64,000 bases of DNA from Solibacter sp039934035. Lineage in GTDB: Bacteria > Acidobacteriota > Terriglobia > Bryobacterales > Bryobacteraceae. Shown piece by piece: positions 1-8,568 of the stretch (position 1 is the stretch's first letter; each line of letters opens with the position of its first letter). The DNA lies in NCBI GenBank assembly GCA_039934035.1, contig JBDTMZ010000156.1, forward strand, positions 74,973-138,972. Reading direction: 5' to 3'. The notes under the pieces were generated by a model that ran no database searches, was not told the origin of the DNA, and worked only from the letters and a program-made list of their open reading frames with translations. The position numbers and the translations under genes were made by a program.

Positions 1-2
1 CG

Positions 3-107
3 CAGGCCTACGTACGCCAGGTGCTGGACGCCGTGCTCGGCGGCAGGCCCGTGAGCGTTGCCAGCCATAAATCGATTGGCTGCGCGATTCCGCGAAAGAC
101 TCTATGA
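3..107 (+). CDS. C-terminal end of a redoxin/thioredoxin-like protein (partial, runs off the window)
   Basis: The frame starting at base 3 is open to the TGA at 105-107 and reads QAYVRQVLDAVLGGRPV, then a short tail containing GCAIPRK. The sequence 'LxxALDAxLxGxPV' followed by a 'GCxI(K/P)R' tail is, from memory, the usual end of the AhpC/TSA-like exported redoxin family, in which the Cys before the basic end is conserved. Only about 34 codons are present, so the catalytic CxxC part lies outside the window. The next gene, an exported haem-c protein, starts 140 bp downstream on the same strand. The call rests on this short tail alone. Confidence 0.5.
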   Translation, partial: QAYVRQVLDAVLGGRPVSVASHKSIGCAIPRKTL

Positions 108-246
108 GAAGCGCTCTCGCCCTGGTACGGCTCGCGGGCAGTGCCCTTGGCGCCACGCCGACGGCTGCGTTCGCTCGCAATCGCAACGGTATACTCGAGC
201 CGTTGGGGCGGGAAGCGCTGATGCGATTTTTACGGGGGAGTGTGAA

Positions 247-720
247 GTGAACGCCAGATACCTGATACTGTTTGCAATTTCGTTCGTCGCGTTGTGCCGG
301 CCCGATGCCGATCCGAAAGACGTTGCCGGCCTGCCCGACGGCCCCGGCAAGGCGGCCCTGGTCAAGATGTGCCTGGATTGCCACGATTCCGGCAATTTCC
401 GCAAAGCCCGCATGACCGCCGACGAGTGGAGCGAGTCCGTCGCCGACATGGTGTCGCGCGGCGCGCAGGGCACACCGGCAGAGATCGACGCGAGCGTGGT
501 GTACCTGACGAAGTATTTCGGCAAAGGCGCGCCGGTCCGCATCAATACGGCGCCCTTCGCCGAACTGCGCGGCGTGCTCGGACTGTCGGTGGCGGAAGTC
601 CGCGCACTGCTCGAATATCGCGAGCAGAACGGCGACTTCAAGAGCGTGGAGGACATACAGAAGGTTCCAGGCATCGATGCGGCGAAAGTGGCGCAGCTGA
701 AATCGAAATTGCTGTTCTAG
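247..720 (+). CDS. Exported c-type cytochrome domain fused to a ComEA-like helix-hairpin-helix domain
   Basis: The 157-residue product starts at a GTG preceded by GGGGGAG (234-240). The N-terminus (VNARYLILFAISFVALC) looks like a signal peptide. A single haem-attachment motif CLDCH follows near residue 42, in a stretch like small monohaem cytochromes (KAALVKMCLDCHDSGNF). The last 55 residues (VRINTAPFAELRGVLGLS, then a matching VEDIQKVPGI hairpin) are a tandem helix-hairpin-helix of the ComEA type, which binds DNA in known members. The longer upstream reading has no protein-like character, which supports the GTG start. Haem attachment would require export. The role is unknown: it may be an electron carrier in which the HhH has another binding function. 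Neighbours are a redoxin tail upstream and a GDSL hydrolase downstream. Confidence 0.75.
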   Translation: MNARYLILFAISFVALCRPDADPKDVAGLPDGPGKAALVKMCLDCHDSGNFRKARMTADEWSESVADMVSRGAQGTPAEIDASVVYLTKYFGKGAPVRINTAPFAELRGVLGLSVAEVRALLEYREQNGDFKSVEDIQKVPGIDAAKVAQLKSKLLF

Positions 721-764
721 GGCGAGGTTGCGCGCCGGGAGATATAATTGCGGGCGAAAACAAT

Positions 765-1556
765 ATGCGCCGATTGACCCTGCCCCTTCTTTTTGCGGCC
801 GTTGCGCTCGCTCAACCGCCTGCTCCGGTGCCTGCCGACCAGCCCGTGGCGCGCACCGACCAGAATTCCAAGACCGCGCACGAGCAGTTGCTCGAGAAAG
901 CGGCCAAGGGCGGCATCGACGTCTATTTTGAAGGCGATTCCATCACGCGCCGTTGGGGGGCCACCGATTATCCCGACTTCCTGGCCAACTTCAAGGAGAA
1001 CTTCTTCGGCTGGAACGCCGCCGATTTCGGCTGGGGCGCCGATAGCATCCAGAACATCCTGTGGCGTTTGCAGAACGGCGAACTCGATGGCGTCAATCCC
1101 AAAGTGATCGTCTTCCTGGGCGGCACTAACAACGTCGGCAACCGGGTGCCGGCGGATGGAGGCGAGGCCAGGGTGGCCGATGTGACGCGCGGCATTCAGG
1201 CCGTGCTGAAGACCATGCAGGAGAAGGCTCCCAACGCCACTATCATCCTCACCGCCATCTTCCCGCGCAACGACAACATGGCTGTAGTGCCCCTCATCGA
1301 CAAGATCAACGCCAACCTGGCCAAACTCGCCGATGGGAAAAAGGTCCGCTTCCTGAATGTGAACGATAGGCTGGCCGGTCCCGACGGCAAACTGAACGAA
1401 GGCATGATGAATCGCGACAATCTGCACCCGGCGCTCAAGGGCTATCAGGTCTGGGCGGATGGCTTGAAGCCGATCCTGCGCGAACTGCTGGGTGAGCCGG
1501 CCAGGGAAGATCACGCGCCGCCGCCGACTGGCGATCCCAGCGCCGCTCGCAAATAG
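765..1556 (+). CDS. Exported SGNH/GDSL-family hydrolase
   Basis: The protein (263 residues) begins with a signal peptide (MRRLTLPLLFAAVALAQ) and carries the SGNH blocks in order. Block I is VYFEGDSITRRWG with the nucleophile Ser. A block-II-like Gly lies in FGWGADS. Block III is FLGGTNNVGN, with the oxyanion Asn. Block V is DNLHPALKGYQVW, with the Asp and His of the catalytic triad. The order and spacing resemble the PAF-acetylhydrolase-like GDSL branch that often de-esterifies carbohydrates. The ATG at 765 is chosen because the signal peptide starts there; the frame is open far upstream but that part is the shadow of the preceding gene. The C-terminal 25 residues are Pro/Ala/Asp-rich and probably disordered. 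The exact substrate cannot be read from the sequence. Confidence 0.85.
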   Translation: MRRLTLPLLFAAVALAQPPAPVPADQPVARTDQNSKTAHEQLLEKAAKGGIDVYFEGDSITRRWGATDYPDFLANFKENFFGWNAADFGWGADSIQNILWRLQNGELDGVNPKVIVFLGGTNNVGNRVPADGGEARVADVTRGIQAVLKTMQEKAPNATIILTAIFPRNDNMAVVPLIDKINANLAKLADGKKVRFLNVNDRLAGPDGKLNEGMMNRDNLHPALKGYQVWADGLKPILRELLGEPAREDHAPPPTGDPSAARK

Positions 1557-1721
1557 CGCAGGATTGGAGGGAAGACCGGCGATCGCGAGGCGCCATGGGG
1601 TTTCTTGGCGACTTGGGAATACCAGGATAAGCCTGGCTGATCTTGTGAATTGAAAGGAATTCACCCTGCGCGCGCCCCCCATCGTCCGAAACTAAATGGG
1701 GACCGGGAGAGTCTATTCGGT

Positions 1722-2168
1722 ATGCGCTACTGGGCATGGTTCGTTGCCAAACTGGCCGTTGCCGTGGTGTGGTACCTATGGACGATGCGTCTGGTCGCCG
1801 GGTATTTCCCGGCGGATACGGACGAACTGGCGCCGGCCCGCGAAGGACTCTCGTTTCTGCTTTGCGACTTCGCCCTGCTGCTCGCCTTCCTGATTTTTGC
1901 CGGCGCCGTGTACCTCGCCCTCAAGGACCAGCGGTATCGCTGCCGCGTCTGCCTGCGGCGTCTGCGCATGCCCATCGCGAAAGGGTCCTGGAGCCGGATG
2001 CTGCTCTTCGGCCATCCGCAGATCGAATACATCTGCCCTTACGGCCACGGTACCCTGCGCGAAGACGATCTGCATCTCACCGGGGCGGCCTCCGTCCAGT
2101 GGACTCCGCATTCCGACGATATCTGGGCGGAATTGACGGCGCCGGGTAAGGAAAGCGACCACTCGTGA
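1722..2168 (+). CDS. Small membrane protein with two TM helices and a Cys-rich (zinc-ribbon-like) tail
   Basis: 148 residues. I do not recognise the family. Two hydrophobic helices lie at about residues 4-28 (AWFVAKLAVAVVWYLW...) and 44-68 (LSFLLCDFALLLAFLIF...). They are followed by a soluble tail with CRVC and a single later CPYGHG, a Cys/His set that could hold a metal. The ATG at 1722 follows a GGGAGA (1705-1710). The stop overlaps the GTG of the next gene (GTGA, 4 bp), so the two are probably translated together and may act together in the membrane. Confidence 0.6.
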   Translation: MRYWAWFVAKLAVAVVWYLWTMRLVAGYFPADTDELAPAREGLSFLLCDFALLLAFLIFAGAVYLALKDQRYRCRVCLRRLRMPIAKGSWSRMLLFGHPQIEYICPYGHGTLREDDLHLTGAASVQWTPHSDDIWAELTAPGKESDHS

Positions 2169-2509
2169 AGCCTGTTCCCCGCTGGCGGATTGCGGCGGCC
2201 GTGCTCGTGCTTGCCGCCCTGGCCGGTTTCGGCATCCTGTTCGCACCCACCTATATCGGCAATCTGAAGCTCCAGTCGTACGTGGCAGAAATTACACGGA
2301 ACGTCGAAAGCCGGAACGTTGCCGATGAGGCACTCCGTCAGAATGTGCTCGCCAAAGCCCGTGAATTGGACCTCCCGGTAAAGGCAGACAACGTGCACAT
2401 CATTCGATCCACAGGAGAGCTTCGCATCGATGTCCGATACTTCGTTCGGGTCAGCCTGCCCGGCTATACGGTGGATCTGCACTTCTATCCCGGCGCCGGC
2501 AGCCGCTGA
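2165..2509 (+). CDS. Small membrane-anchored protein of unknown function (possibly DUF4845-like)
   Basis: 114 residues with one N-terminal membrane segment (about residues 8-28, IAAAVLVLAALAGFGILF) and a soluble domain of mixed beta/alpha type, including SYVAEITRNVESRN and RELDLPVKADNVHI and ending in alternating beta strands. The layout (one TM helix, then a roughly 80-residue domain) resembles DUF4845 proteins, but no diagnostic motif is visible. The GTG start overlaps the preceding stop codon by 4 bp, which fixes the start and implies coupling to the two-helix protein before it. The class A PBP follows about 25 bp later, so all three may be one operon. Confidence 0.6.
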   Translation: MKPVPRWRIAAAVLVLAALAGFGILFAPTYIGNLKLQSYVAEITRNVESRNVADEALRQNVLAKARELDLPVKADNVHIIRSTGELRIDVRYFVRVSLPGYTVDLHFYPGAGSR

Positions 2510-2533
2510 TCGCGGCGTGCACGCGCCGTGGTC

Positions 2534-5152
2534 ATGAGAGAATTACCAGTAGTGGCAAGAACCGACGAAAAGACTCCCCGGCAGAAAATGAAGTTGCGGG
2601 TTCCACGGGGCAGCGGCCTGACGCGCATCCTGCTGGGGCCCACCGGGCGCATCTTTATCATCCTCTTCTCGGTGCTGGTGATCGCCGGACTGGGCACGTT
2701 CACGTATTTCTATGCCCGCTACGCGCGCATCATCGATGAACGCCTGCGGGCCGGGGTGTTTGCCAACTCCGCCAAGATTTTCGCCGCGCCCGAATCGGTC
2801 GCGGTGGGCGATGTCCTGACCCCCACCGATGTCGCCATGCAGTTGCGCCGCTCCGGATATACCGAAACGCGCAGCAATCCGGTGGGCTACTACCAGCTTC
2901 ACTCCGATTCCATCGAGATTTTCCCGCAGACCGATTCCTACTTCGATCAGGAGCCCGGCCTCATCCGTTTCGTCAAGGGCAAGATCTCGCAGATCACCTC
3001 GCTGCAGGACAATACGGCGCGCAACCAGTATCAGCTGGAGCCGCAGCTGATTCAGGCGATCAGCAGCGTGCGCGAGAAGCGGCGCATGGTGAAGTTCCAC
3101 GACCTTCCCAAGGTGATTGTCGGAGCGGTGACTTCGATCGAGGACAAGCGCTTCTTCCAGCATGCCGGGTTCGACCCCATACGCATTCTCAAAGCCGTCT
3201 ATGTGGACGTGAAAGAGGGGCGGAAAGACCAGGGCGCGTCCACCCTCAGCATGCAGACCGCGCGCATGTTCTTCCTGAACCAGGACAAGAACTGGAAGCG
3301 CAAAGCGGCCGAATTCATCATCACCCTGCAACTGGAACAGAAGCTGTCCAAAGAGGACATTTTCGAATACTACGCCAACCAGGTGGATCTCGGCATGCGC
3401 GGCACGTTCCACATCGTGGGGCTCGCCCAGGCGTCGGAAGCCTACCTGGGAAAAGACGTGGGCTCGGTCACCCTGCCGGAAGCGGCGGAGTTGGCCGGCA
3501 TGATCCAGCGCCCCGGCTATTTCGACCCCTTCCGCCATCCCGAGCGGCTGGTGGAACGGCGCAACATCGTGCTTCAGTTGATGCGCCAGAACGGGGTGAT
3601 CACCGACCGCGAATACGCGCTTGCCATCGAGGCGCCGCTCACCGTCAACAAGACGGGCTCCACCAGTGTGGAAGCGCCCTACTTCATCGACATGGTGAAC
3701 GACAAACTGCAGAGCATGTACCAGGATACGGAGCTGCAGTCGAACGCCTTCCGCATCTATACGACGGTGGATATGCGGCTACAGCGCGCCGCCGTGGAAG
3801 CGGTGCGGGCGGGCATGGCGAGTGTCGACGAACAGGTTAAGAAACAGCGCCGTTTCAAGGGACAGACGCCGCCCACGCCGCAGGTTGCGCTGGTCGCGAT
3901 CGATCCGCATACCGGCGAGGTGAAGGCGCTGGTGGGCGGGCGCAATTACGGGCTGAGCCAGTTGAATCATTCGCAGCGGCAGCGGCAGCCCGGGTCGATC
4001 TTCAAGCCGTTCGTTTACGCTGCCGCGCTGGATACGGCGGTGGAGGGCGGCGCGCACGTTTTCACCGCGTCCACCACGGTGGTGGACGAGCCCACCACGT
4101 TCTACTATGACAACCAGCCGCCTTACGAGCCCAGCAACTTCGATAAGAAATTCATGGGCACCGTCACGCTGCGCACGGCTCTGGCTCATTCGCTGAATGT
4201 GGCCACCGTGAAGGTGGGGCAGATGGTGGGCTTCGATAAAGTGGTGGACATGGCCAACCGCGCCGGCATGAATTACAAGATTCATCCGACGCCGGCGGTG
4301 GCGCTGGGCGCCTATGAGATCACGCCGCTGGAAGCCGCGGGGGCGTACACCATCTTCGCCAATCACGGCGACTACCTGAAGCCGAGTTTTCTGTCCATGG
4401 TGCGCTCGCAGGACGGCAAGGTGGTGTTCAAGAACAAGGTGGAAGAGAAACAGGTGGTGGATCCGCGGATCGCGTTCCTCACCACCAGCCTGATGGAAGA
4501 AGTGCTGCGCACGGGCACCGCGGCGGGCGTGCGCGCCAAGTTCAATCTCAAATTCCCCGCCGCGGGCAAGACCGGCACCTCGCATGACGGCTGGTTCGCC
4601 GGTTACACGAGTGAACTTTTGTGCGTGGTCTGGGTGGGTTTCGACGATAACCGCGAATTGAACCTCGAGGGTGCCCATTCGGCCGCGCCCATCTGGGCGG
4701 AATTCATGAAGCGGGCCCTGGAATATCGCGAATATCGTGACGTGAAGCCATTTAACGCTCCCGAGGGCATTACTTCCATCACCATCTGCTCCGATTCCGG
4801 AATGCCGGCGTCGGGCGCCTGTCCGCGTCCCCGTTCGGAGAGTTACGTTGCAGGTACTGAGCCGGTTGGAGTTTGCCCGCTCCACGGGGGGAGAGGCGGT
4901 GTAACCACGGTCTCCGGGTGGGATACTTCACCGCCCGCGGCCACACCGGCCGCGACTTCGCGCAGCGGAATGCCGACCGTGACCGGGTCCGGCGGCGATG
5001 GCCAGGTGACCGAACCGGCCGCGAGCCGCGCCGCCCGGCAGGCGGCGGGCCAGCCACCGCCTGCCACCGATCCCCAGGCAGCGCAAAAGGAAGATAACAA
5101 AAAGGGAGAGTCGAAGGGCATACTCCAGCGTCTGTTGCGTGTGTTTAAATAA
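2534..5152 (+). CDS. Class A penicillin-binding protein (PBP1-type peptidoglycan glycosyltransferase/transpeptidase)
   Basis: About 872 residues. The order is a cytoplasmic basic N-terminus, one TM helix near residues 38-60 (IFIILFSVLVIAGLGTF), a UB2H-like segment (ANSAKIFAAPESVAVGDVL), the GT51 glycosyltransferase with EDKRFFQHAGFD and the GASTLSMQTAR motif, and the transpeptidase with active-site SxxK (GSIFKPF), SxN (SLNVA) and KTG (AGKTGTSHDGWF). It polymerises and cross-links murein from lipid II at the outer face of the inner membrane. The UB2H-like region points to the PBP1b layout. The tail after about residue 740 is a Cys-containing, Pro/Ala/Thr-rich extension. A GTG at 2528 is an alternative start two codons upstream; neither has a strong ribosome site. 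Confidence 0.93.
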   Translation: MRELPVVARTDEKTPRQKMKLRVPRGSGLTRILLGPTGRIFIILFSVLVIAGLGTFTYFYARYARIIDERLRAGVFANSAKIFAAPESVAVGDVLTPTDVAMQLRRSGYTETRSNPVGYYQLHSDSIEIFPQTDSYFDQEPGLIRFVKGKISQITSLQDNTARNQYQLEPQLIQAISSVREKRRMVKFHDLPKVIVGAVTSIEDKRFFQHAGFDPIRILKAVYVDVKEGRKDQGASTLSMQTARMFFLNQDKNWKRKAAEFIITLQLEQKLSKEDIFEYYANQVDLGMRGTFHIVGLAQASEAYLGKDVGSVTLPEAAELAGMIQRPGYFDPFRHPERLVERRNIVLQLMRQNGVITDREYALAIEAPLTVNKTGSTSVEAPYFIDMVNDKLQSMYQDTELQSNAFRIYTTVDMRLQRAAVEAVRAGMASVDEQVKKQRRFKGQTPPTPQVALVAIDPHTGEVKALVGGRNYGLSQLNHSQRQRQPGSIFKPFVYAAALDTAVEGGAHVFTASTTVVDEPTTFYYDNQPPYEPSNFDKKFMGTVTLRTALAHSLNVATVKVGQMVGFDKVVDMANRAGMNYKIHPTPAVALGAYEITPLEAAGAYTIFANHGDYLKPSFLSMVRSQDGKVVFKNKVEEKQVVDPRIAFLTTSLMEEVLRTGTAAGVRAKFNLKFPAAGKTGTSHDGWFAGYTSELLCVVWVGFDDNRELNLEGAHSAAPIWAEFMKRALEYREYRDVKPFNAPEGITSITICSDSGMPASGACPRPRSESYVAGTEPVGVCPLHGGRGGVTTVSGWDTSPPAATPAATSRSGMPTVTGSGGDGQVTEPAASRAARQAAGQPPPATDPQAAQKEDNKKGESKGILQRLLRVFK

Positions 5153-5168
5153 CAGTCAAGGGGGCCAT

Positions 5169-5969
5169 ATGGCTAACCGACATTGGTCCATTATGCTGCT
5201 CGCGTTCCTAAGCGTCGCGCTTGGGTACGCGCAGAAAGATTTAACTATTTCCGGAACCATCATTCCTAACGCGATGCTCGAAGGCACGCATGCCCCGCAG
5301 GCCGAAGCGCCAAGGCCCGTGCTGAGCCCGGAAAGCCGTGGCGATATCCTCATGGCTCGCAAAATGTACCGTGAGGCCATCGAGGCGTTCCAGGAAGGTT
5401 CGCCCAAGGATGCGGTGCTGCGCAACAAGACCGGCATCGCCTTCCACCAGATGATGCAATTGAACAGCGCCAAGAAAAACTACGAGCAGGCAATCAAGCT
5501 GAATCCGAAGTATTCTGAAGCTGTCAATAACCTGGGCACGGTGTATTACGCAGGCAAGAGCTACCGCCGAGCCATTTCGCAGTACAAGAAGGCCATCAAG
5601 CTGGCGCCCAATTCGGCGTCGATTCACAGTAATCTGGGCACCGCGTATTTCGCCCGCAACCAACTGGAGCTGGCGTCGGAGGAATTCCGCACGGCCATGC
5701 GCTTAGACCCGAACGTGTTCGAGCATCATAGCGCGTACGGGGTGATGCTGCAGGAACGCAGCGTGCAGGAAAAGGCGAAGTTCCACTACGGTCTGGCGGT
5801 GCTTTATGCGCAGGATGGCCGCAGCGAACTGGCCTTGCAGTATCTGCGCAAAGCGCTGGAAGAAGGCTACAAGGAACGCAAGAAGCTGCCCGAAGATCCG
5901 GCGTTCGCTTCGCTGCGCGAATTGCCGGAGTTCCAACTACTGCTAACCCTGGAACCGCGTGTCCTGTAG
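5169..5969 (+). CDS. Exported tetratricopeptide-repeat protein
   Basis: 266 residues. A signal peptide (MANRHWSIMLLAFLSVALGYAQ) is followed by a linker and then TPR units recognisable by NKTGIAFHQM..., NNLGTVYYAGKSYRRAI, SNLGTAYFARNQLELA and HYGLAVLYAQDGRSELAL. Four or so repeats form the usual helical protein-binding surface. The ATG at 5169 is preceded by AAGGGGG and starts the signal peptide; the ten codons upstream in frame are rejected. The gene follows the PBP by 16 bp, which suggests a cell-envelope role, and its end overlaps the next TPR lipoprotein gene by 11 bp. The partner is unknown. Confidence 0.85.
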   Translation: MANRHWSIMLLAFLSVALGYAQKDLTISGTIIPNAMLEGTHAPQAEAPRPVLSPESRGDILMARKMYREAIEAFQEGSPKDAVLRNKTGIAFHQMMQLNSAKKNYEQAIKLNPKYSEAVNNLGTVYYAGKSYRRAISQYKKAIKLAPNSASIHSNLGTAYFARNQLELASEEFRTAMRLDPNVFEHHSAYGVMLQERSVQEKAKFHYGLAVLYAQDGRSELALQYLRKALEEGYKERKKLPEDPAFASLRELPEFQLLLTLEPRVL

Positions 5970-7926
5970 TCCCTCCCGGTGGGACGTTACGAGTTGCGCG
6001 GCCCTCCTTACGGTGGGGCTCGCGGTGCTGAGTTCCGGCTGCATTCGTCAGCCTACAGGCGGCGCCATCGCCCCGGACCGCCTGGCCATCGTTCGCTTCG
6101 AAAATTTGAGTAGCGACGATAGCTTGACCTGGCAGGGGCGTGCCATGTCCGAAGTGGTGGCGACCTGTCTGTCCGGTGCGGGCAACCCCAAGGTGATCTC
6201 CTCCGCCGGGATACACTTGATGGACCGGCTGCTCGGTGTGCGGTCGTTTCTGGCGCCCGGCATTTCTTCGGAAAGCAATCAGGCGCTGGCCGCCGGAGCG
6301 ACGCAGCTTGCCTACGGCAATTACACGGTTCGCAACGGGCGGCTGGAAGTGGATCTGACCATCGAGGACGCGCGTACGATGAAGGTGTTGCGCACGGCGC
6401 GAGTCACGGTGGCGGCGGGCGACGTGTTGGGCGCGGCGACGCAACTGGCGCGCACCATTTCGAGCAAGGCGGGCGCCTACAGCACGCGCAGCCCGCAGGC
6501 GCTGGAAGCGTACACCAAAGCGCTGGAGGCGAGCGATCCGGCGGTGATCGAGATTGCGGCCGGTGCGGCCATTGCCGCGGACCCCAGTTTTGTCGCGCCC
6601 TACCGCCTGAAGGCGCAGCTCAAGATACAGCGGCAGGATCGCGCGGGCGCCGCGGCGGAGCTGGAACAGGCGTTGGCACGCGCCGGCGCGCTTCCCGAAC
6701 TCGACCGCACCCGTCTGGAACTGGAGATCGCGGAGCTGAGCGGCAACACGGAAGCGCGTCTCGGCGCGCTGAACAAGCTGGTCAAACTGGATGGCGGCGA
6801 TGTCAACGTGTGGCGCAGCCTGGGCGATTCGCTGATGAATCGCCACGATTTCAAACAGGCGCAGCAGGCCTACCAGCGGGCCTCCGAGCTCGAACCAGAC
6901 GATGTTGGGCTGCTGAACTCCACCGGCTATGCCGCGGGGCAGGCGGGCGATTTCGATGTGGCGCTGGCGGCGCTCAAGCGCTATGGGGAACTGCGTCCCA
7001 AAGAGGCCAACCCGCACGATTCCACGGGCGACGTGCAGATGGTGGCAGGGCGTCTCAGCGAGGCGGAGGCATCGTACCTGGAAGCGGCCCGCAAGGATCC
7101 CAATTTCCAGAATCATGGACCGCTGATCAAGGCCGCGCTGGCGCACCTGTTGACCGGGGATGTTAATGGCGCCAATGCGCTGGCCGATCGTTATCTGGCG
7201 GCGCAGGCGGCGTCGAAAGACCTGGTGGTGGAATACCGGCGCGCGCAGTGGACGTGGATCTCAGGGCGGCGGAAAGCGGCGGCGCAGCAGATGGGCGCGT
7301 TCGCGCTGGCCAATGAAGGCGGGCCGCTGCGCGAAGTGGCGTCGCGGGCCTATTCCGAACTGGCCATCTGGAGTTTGATGTTCGGGGATCGCACGGGCGC
7401 TGCGAGTCTCGCACAGAAGGCGCTTTCGCTGGCGGGTGCGAGTTCGGCGGGCAACGCTTTGGTGGCGCGGTTTCTGACACTGCCTCCGGCGAGTTCGTCG
7501 GAATGGGCGGTGCGGGCCGAGCAGCAATTCCCGGGTGCGCAGCAGACGGCGATCAAGAACTTCTCGCTGGCCTACGCGCTGCTGCTCAATCAGGAGTTCC
7601 AACCCGCCTTGCTGCTGTTGCGGCAGATGTGGGAGAACGGTACGCCGACGGCCGACGAAGGGCTGCCGGTGATGCTCGCCTGGTGTTACCTGGAGACGGG
7701 CAGGGTGAAGGAAGCGTCGGCGCTGCTGCGGGGCAATCCGGTGCCGTCGTCCAATGGACTCACGCCCTATACCGCGTTCTACATTCCGCGGTTGTTGTAC
7801 CTCCGGGGCGTTCTGGCGGAGAAGGAAGGCCGCGCGAGCGATGCGCGGGATGCTTACCAGAAATTCCTGACCCTCTCCGGTCCGGACCCGCTGATGTGGG
7901 GCGAAGAGAAGAAAGCGCGCCAATAG
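5959..7926 (+). CDS. TPR-rich lipoprotein
   Basis: 655 residues. The N-terminus has a lipoprotein-like signal with the lipobox LSSGC (near residue 27). It is followed by an alpha/beta domain (RLAIVRFENLSSDDSLTWQG, then YGNYTVRNGRLEVDLTIED), a form I associate with regulators and lipoproteins that carry a FlgO/CsgG-like N-terminal domain. Long TPR arrays make up the rest (for example LGDSLMNRHDFKQAQQAYQRA). The likely start is the GTG at 5959 inside the end of the previous gene. Both TPR genes are probably co-transcribed. It is anchored to a membrane and probably acts as a scaffold; no enzyme motif was seen. Confidence 0.75.
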   Translation: MSCSPSRWDVTSCAALLTVGLAVLSSGCIRQPTGGAIAPDRLAIVRFENLSSDDSLTWQGRAMSEVVATCLSGAGNPKVISSAGIHLMDRLLGVRSFLAPGISSESNQALAAGATQLAYGNYTVRNGRLEVDLTIEDARTMKVLRTARVTVAAGDVLGAATQLARTISSKAGAYSTRSPQALEAYTKALEASDPAVIEIAAGAAIAADPSFVAPYRLKAQLKIQRQDRAGAAAELEQALARAGALPELDRTRLELEIAELSGNTEARLGALNKLVKLDGGDVNVWRSLGDSLMNRHDFKQAQQAYQRASELEPDDVGLLNSTGYAAGQAGDFDVALAALKRYGELRPKEANPHDSTGDVQMVAGRLSEAEASYLEAARKDPNFQNHGPLIKAALAHLLTGDVNGANALADRYLAAQAASKDLVVEYRRAQWTWISGRRKAAAQQMGAFALANEGGPLREVASRAYSELAIWSLMFGDRTGAASLAQKALSLAGASSAGNALVARFLTLPPASSSEWAVRAEQQFPGAQQTAIKNFSLAYALLLNQEFQPALLLLRQMWENGTPTADEGLPVMLAWCYLETGRVKEASALLRGNPVPSSNGLTPYTAFYIPRLLYLRGVLAEKEGRASDARDAYQKFLTLSGPDPLMWGEEKKARQ

Positions 7927-7927
7927 C

Positions 7928-8521
7928 ATGAAAAAGGTTCCTACCAAAGACGGCCGGCTGCTCCGGCTGATGAAGATCTGCAAGGCGCTGCCCGAAGGCA
8001 GGTATGAGATGCACGCGCAGCACGCCACGTTTCTGGTGCGCGACAGCGTGTTCGCCTACTATTTGAATAATCATCACGGCGACGGCATTATCGGCGTGGC
8101 GTGCAAGGTGCTGCCCGGCGATAACGAAGCGCTGATCAAGGCGCATCCGGAGCGGTATTACATGCCGGCGTATGTGGGCACGCGCGGCTGGGTGGCGGTG
8201 CGGCTGGATGTTGGCAAGCTCGATTGGGAAGAAGTGGCGGAGCTTGCGGTGACCAGTTACAAACTGGTGGCTCCGAACCGGCTGGCGATTCAGGCGAAGC
8301 TCGACGTGGTGAAGGCGGTGGCGGCCAGGAGTAAGATTGCGGCGCCTCCCGAGGTTGTAGCGCCTCGTAAGAATGCGGGTCCGCGTAAGAATGCGGGGCC
8401 TCGTAAGAATGTAGCGCCTCGTAGGGATGCAGGTCCGCGTAGCGAGGCGGCTCCGCGCAAGGAAGCGACTCCTCGCAAGAGGGGGAGTCCTCCCCCTCGC
8501 GCGAAACGGCCGCCTGCTTGA
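7928..8521 (+). CDS. MmcQ/YjbR-family protein with a repetitive basic tail
   Basis: 197 residues. Residues 1-140 match the MmcQ/YjbR fold (LRLMKICKALPEGRYE, TFLVRDSVFAYYLNN, YMPAYVGTRGWVAVRLD, LDWEEVAELAVTSYKLVAP), a small DNA-binding-like fold of unclear role. The ATG follows the previous stop by one base. From residue 146 to about 187 the protein is a hexapeptide repeat (PRKNAG and variants) rich in Arg and Lys, an extension not usual for the family. The tail would bind nucleic acid or acidic surfaces by charge. It is treated as one gene because the frame stays open and the repeats are in phase. Confidence 0.85.
   Translation: MKKVPTKDGRLLRLMKICKALPEGRYEMHAQHATFLVRDSVFAYYLNNHHGDGIIGVACKVLPGDNEALIKAHPERYYMPAYVGTRGWVAVRLDVGKLDWEEVAELAVTSYKLVAPNRLAIQAKLDVVKAVAARSKIAAPPEVVAPRKNAGPRKNAGPRKNVAPRRDAGPRSEAAPRKEATPRKRGSPPPRAKRPPA
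8363..8488 (+). repeat. 18-bp tandem repeat coding for a basic hexapeptide (PRKNAG-like), about seven units
   Basis: Within the MmcQ-like gene, units such as CCTCGTAAGAATGCGGGT recur with an 18-base period. The first three are almost identical and the later ones diverge (PRRDAG, PRSEAA, PRKEAT, PRKRGS). This pattern fits recent slippage or duplication of an in-frame unit, with copy number likely to vary between strains. Confidence 0.85.
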
Positions 8522-8568
8522 GAGGCTCCGCTATTTAGCTGGCGATCCGCGGAGGTTCCAACGAATTT

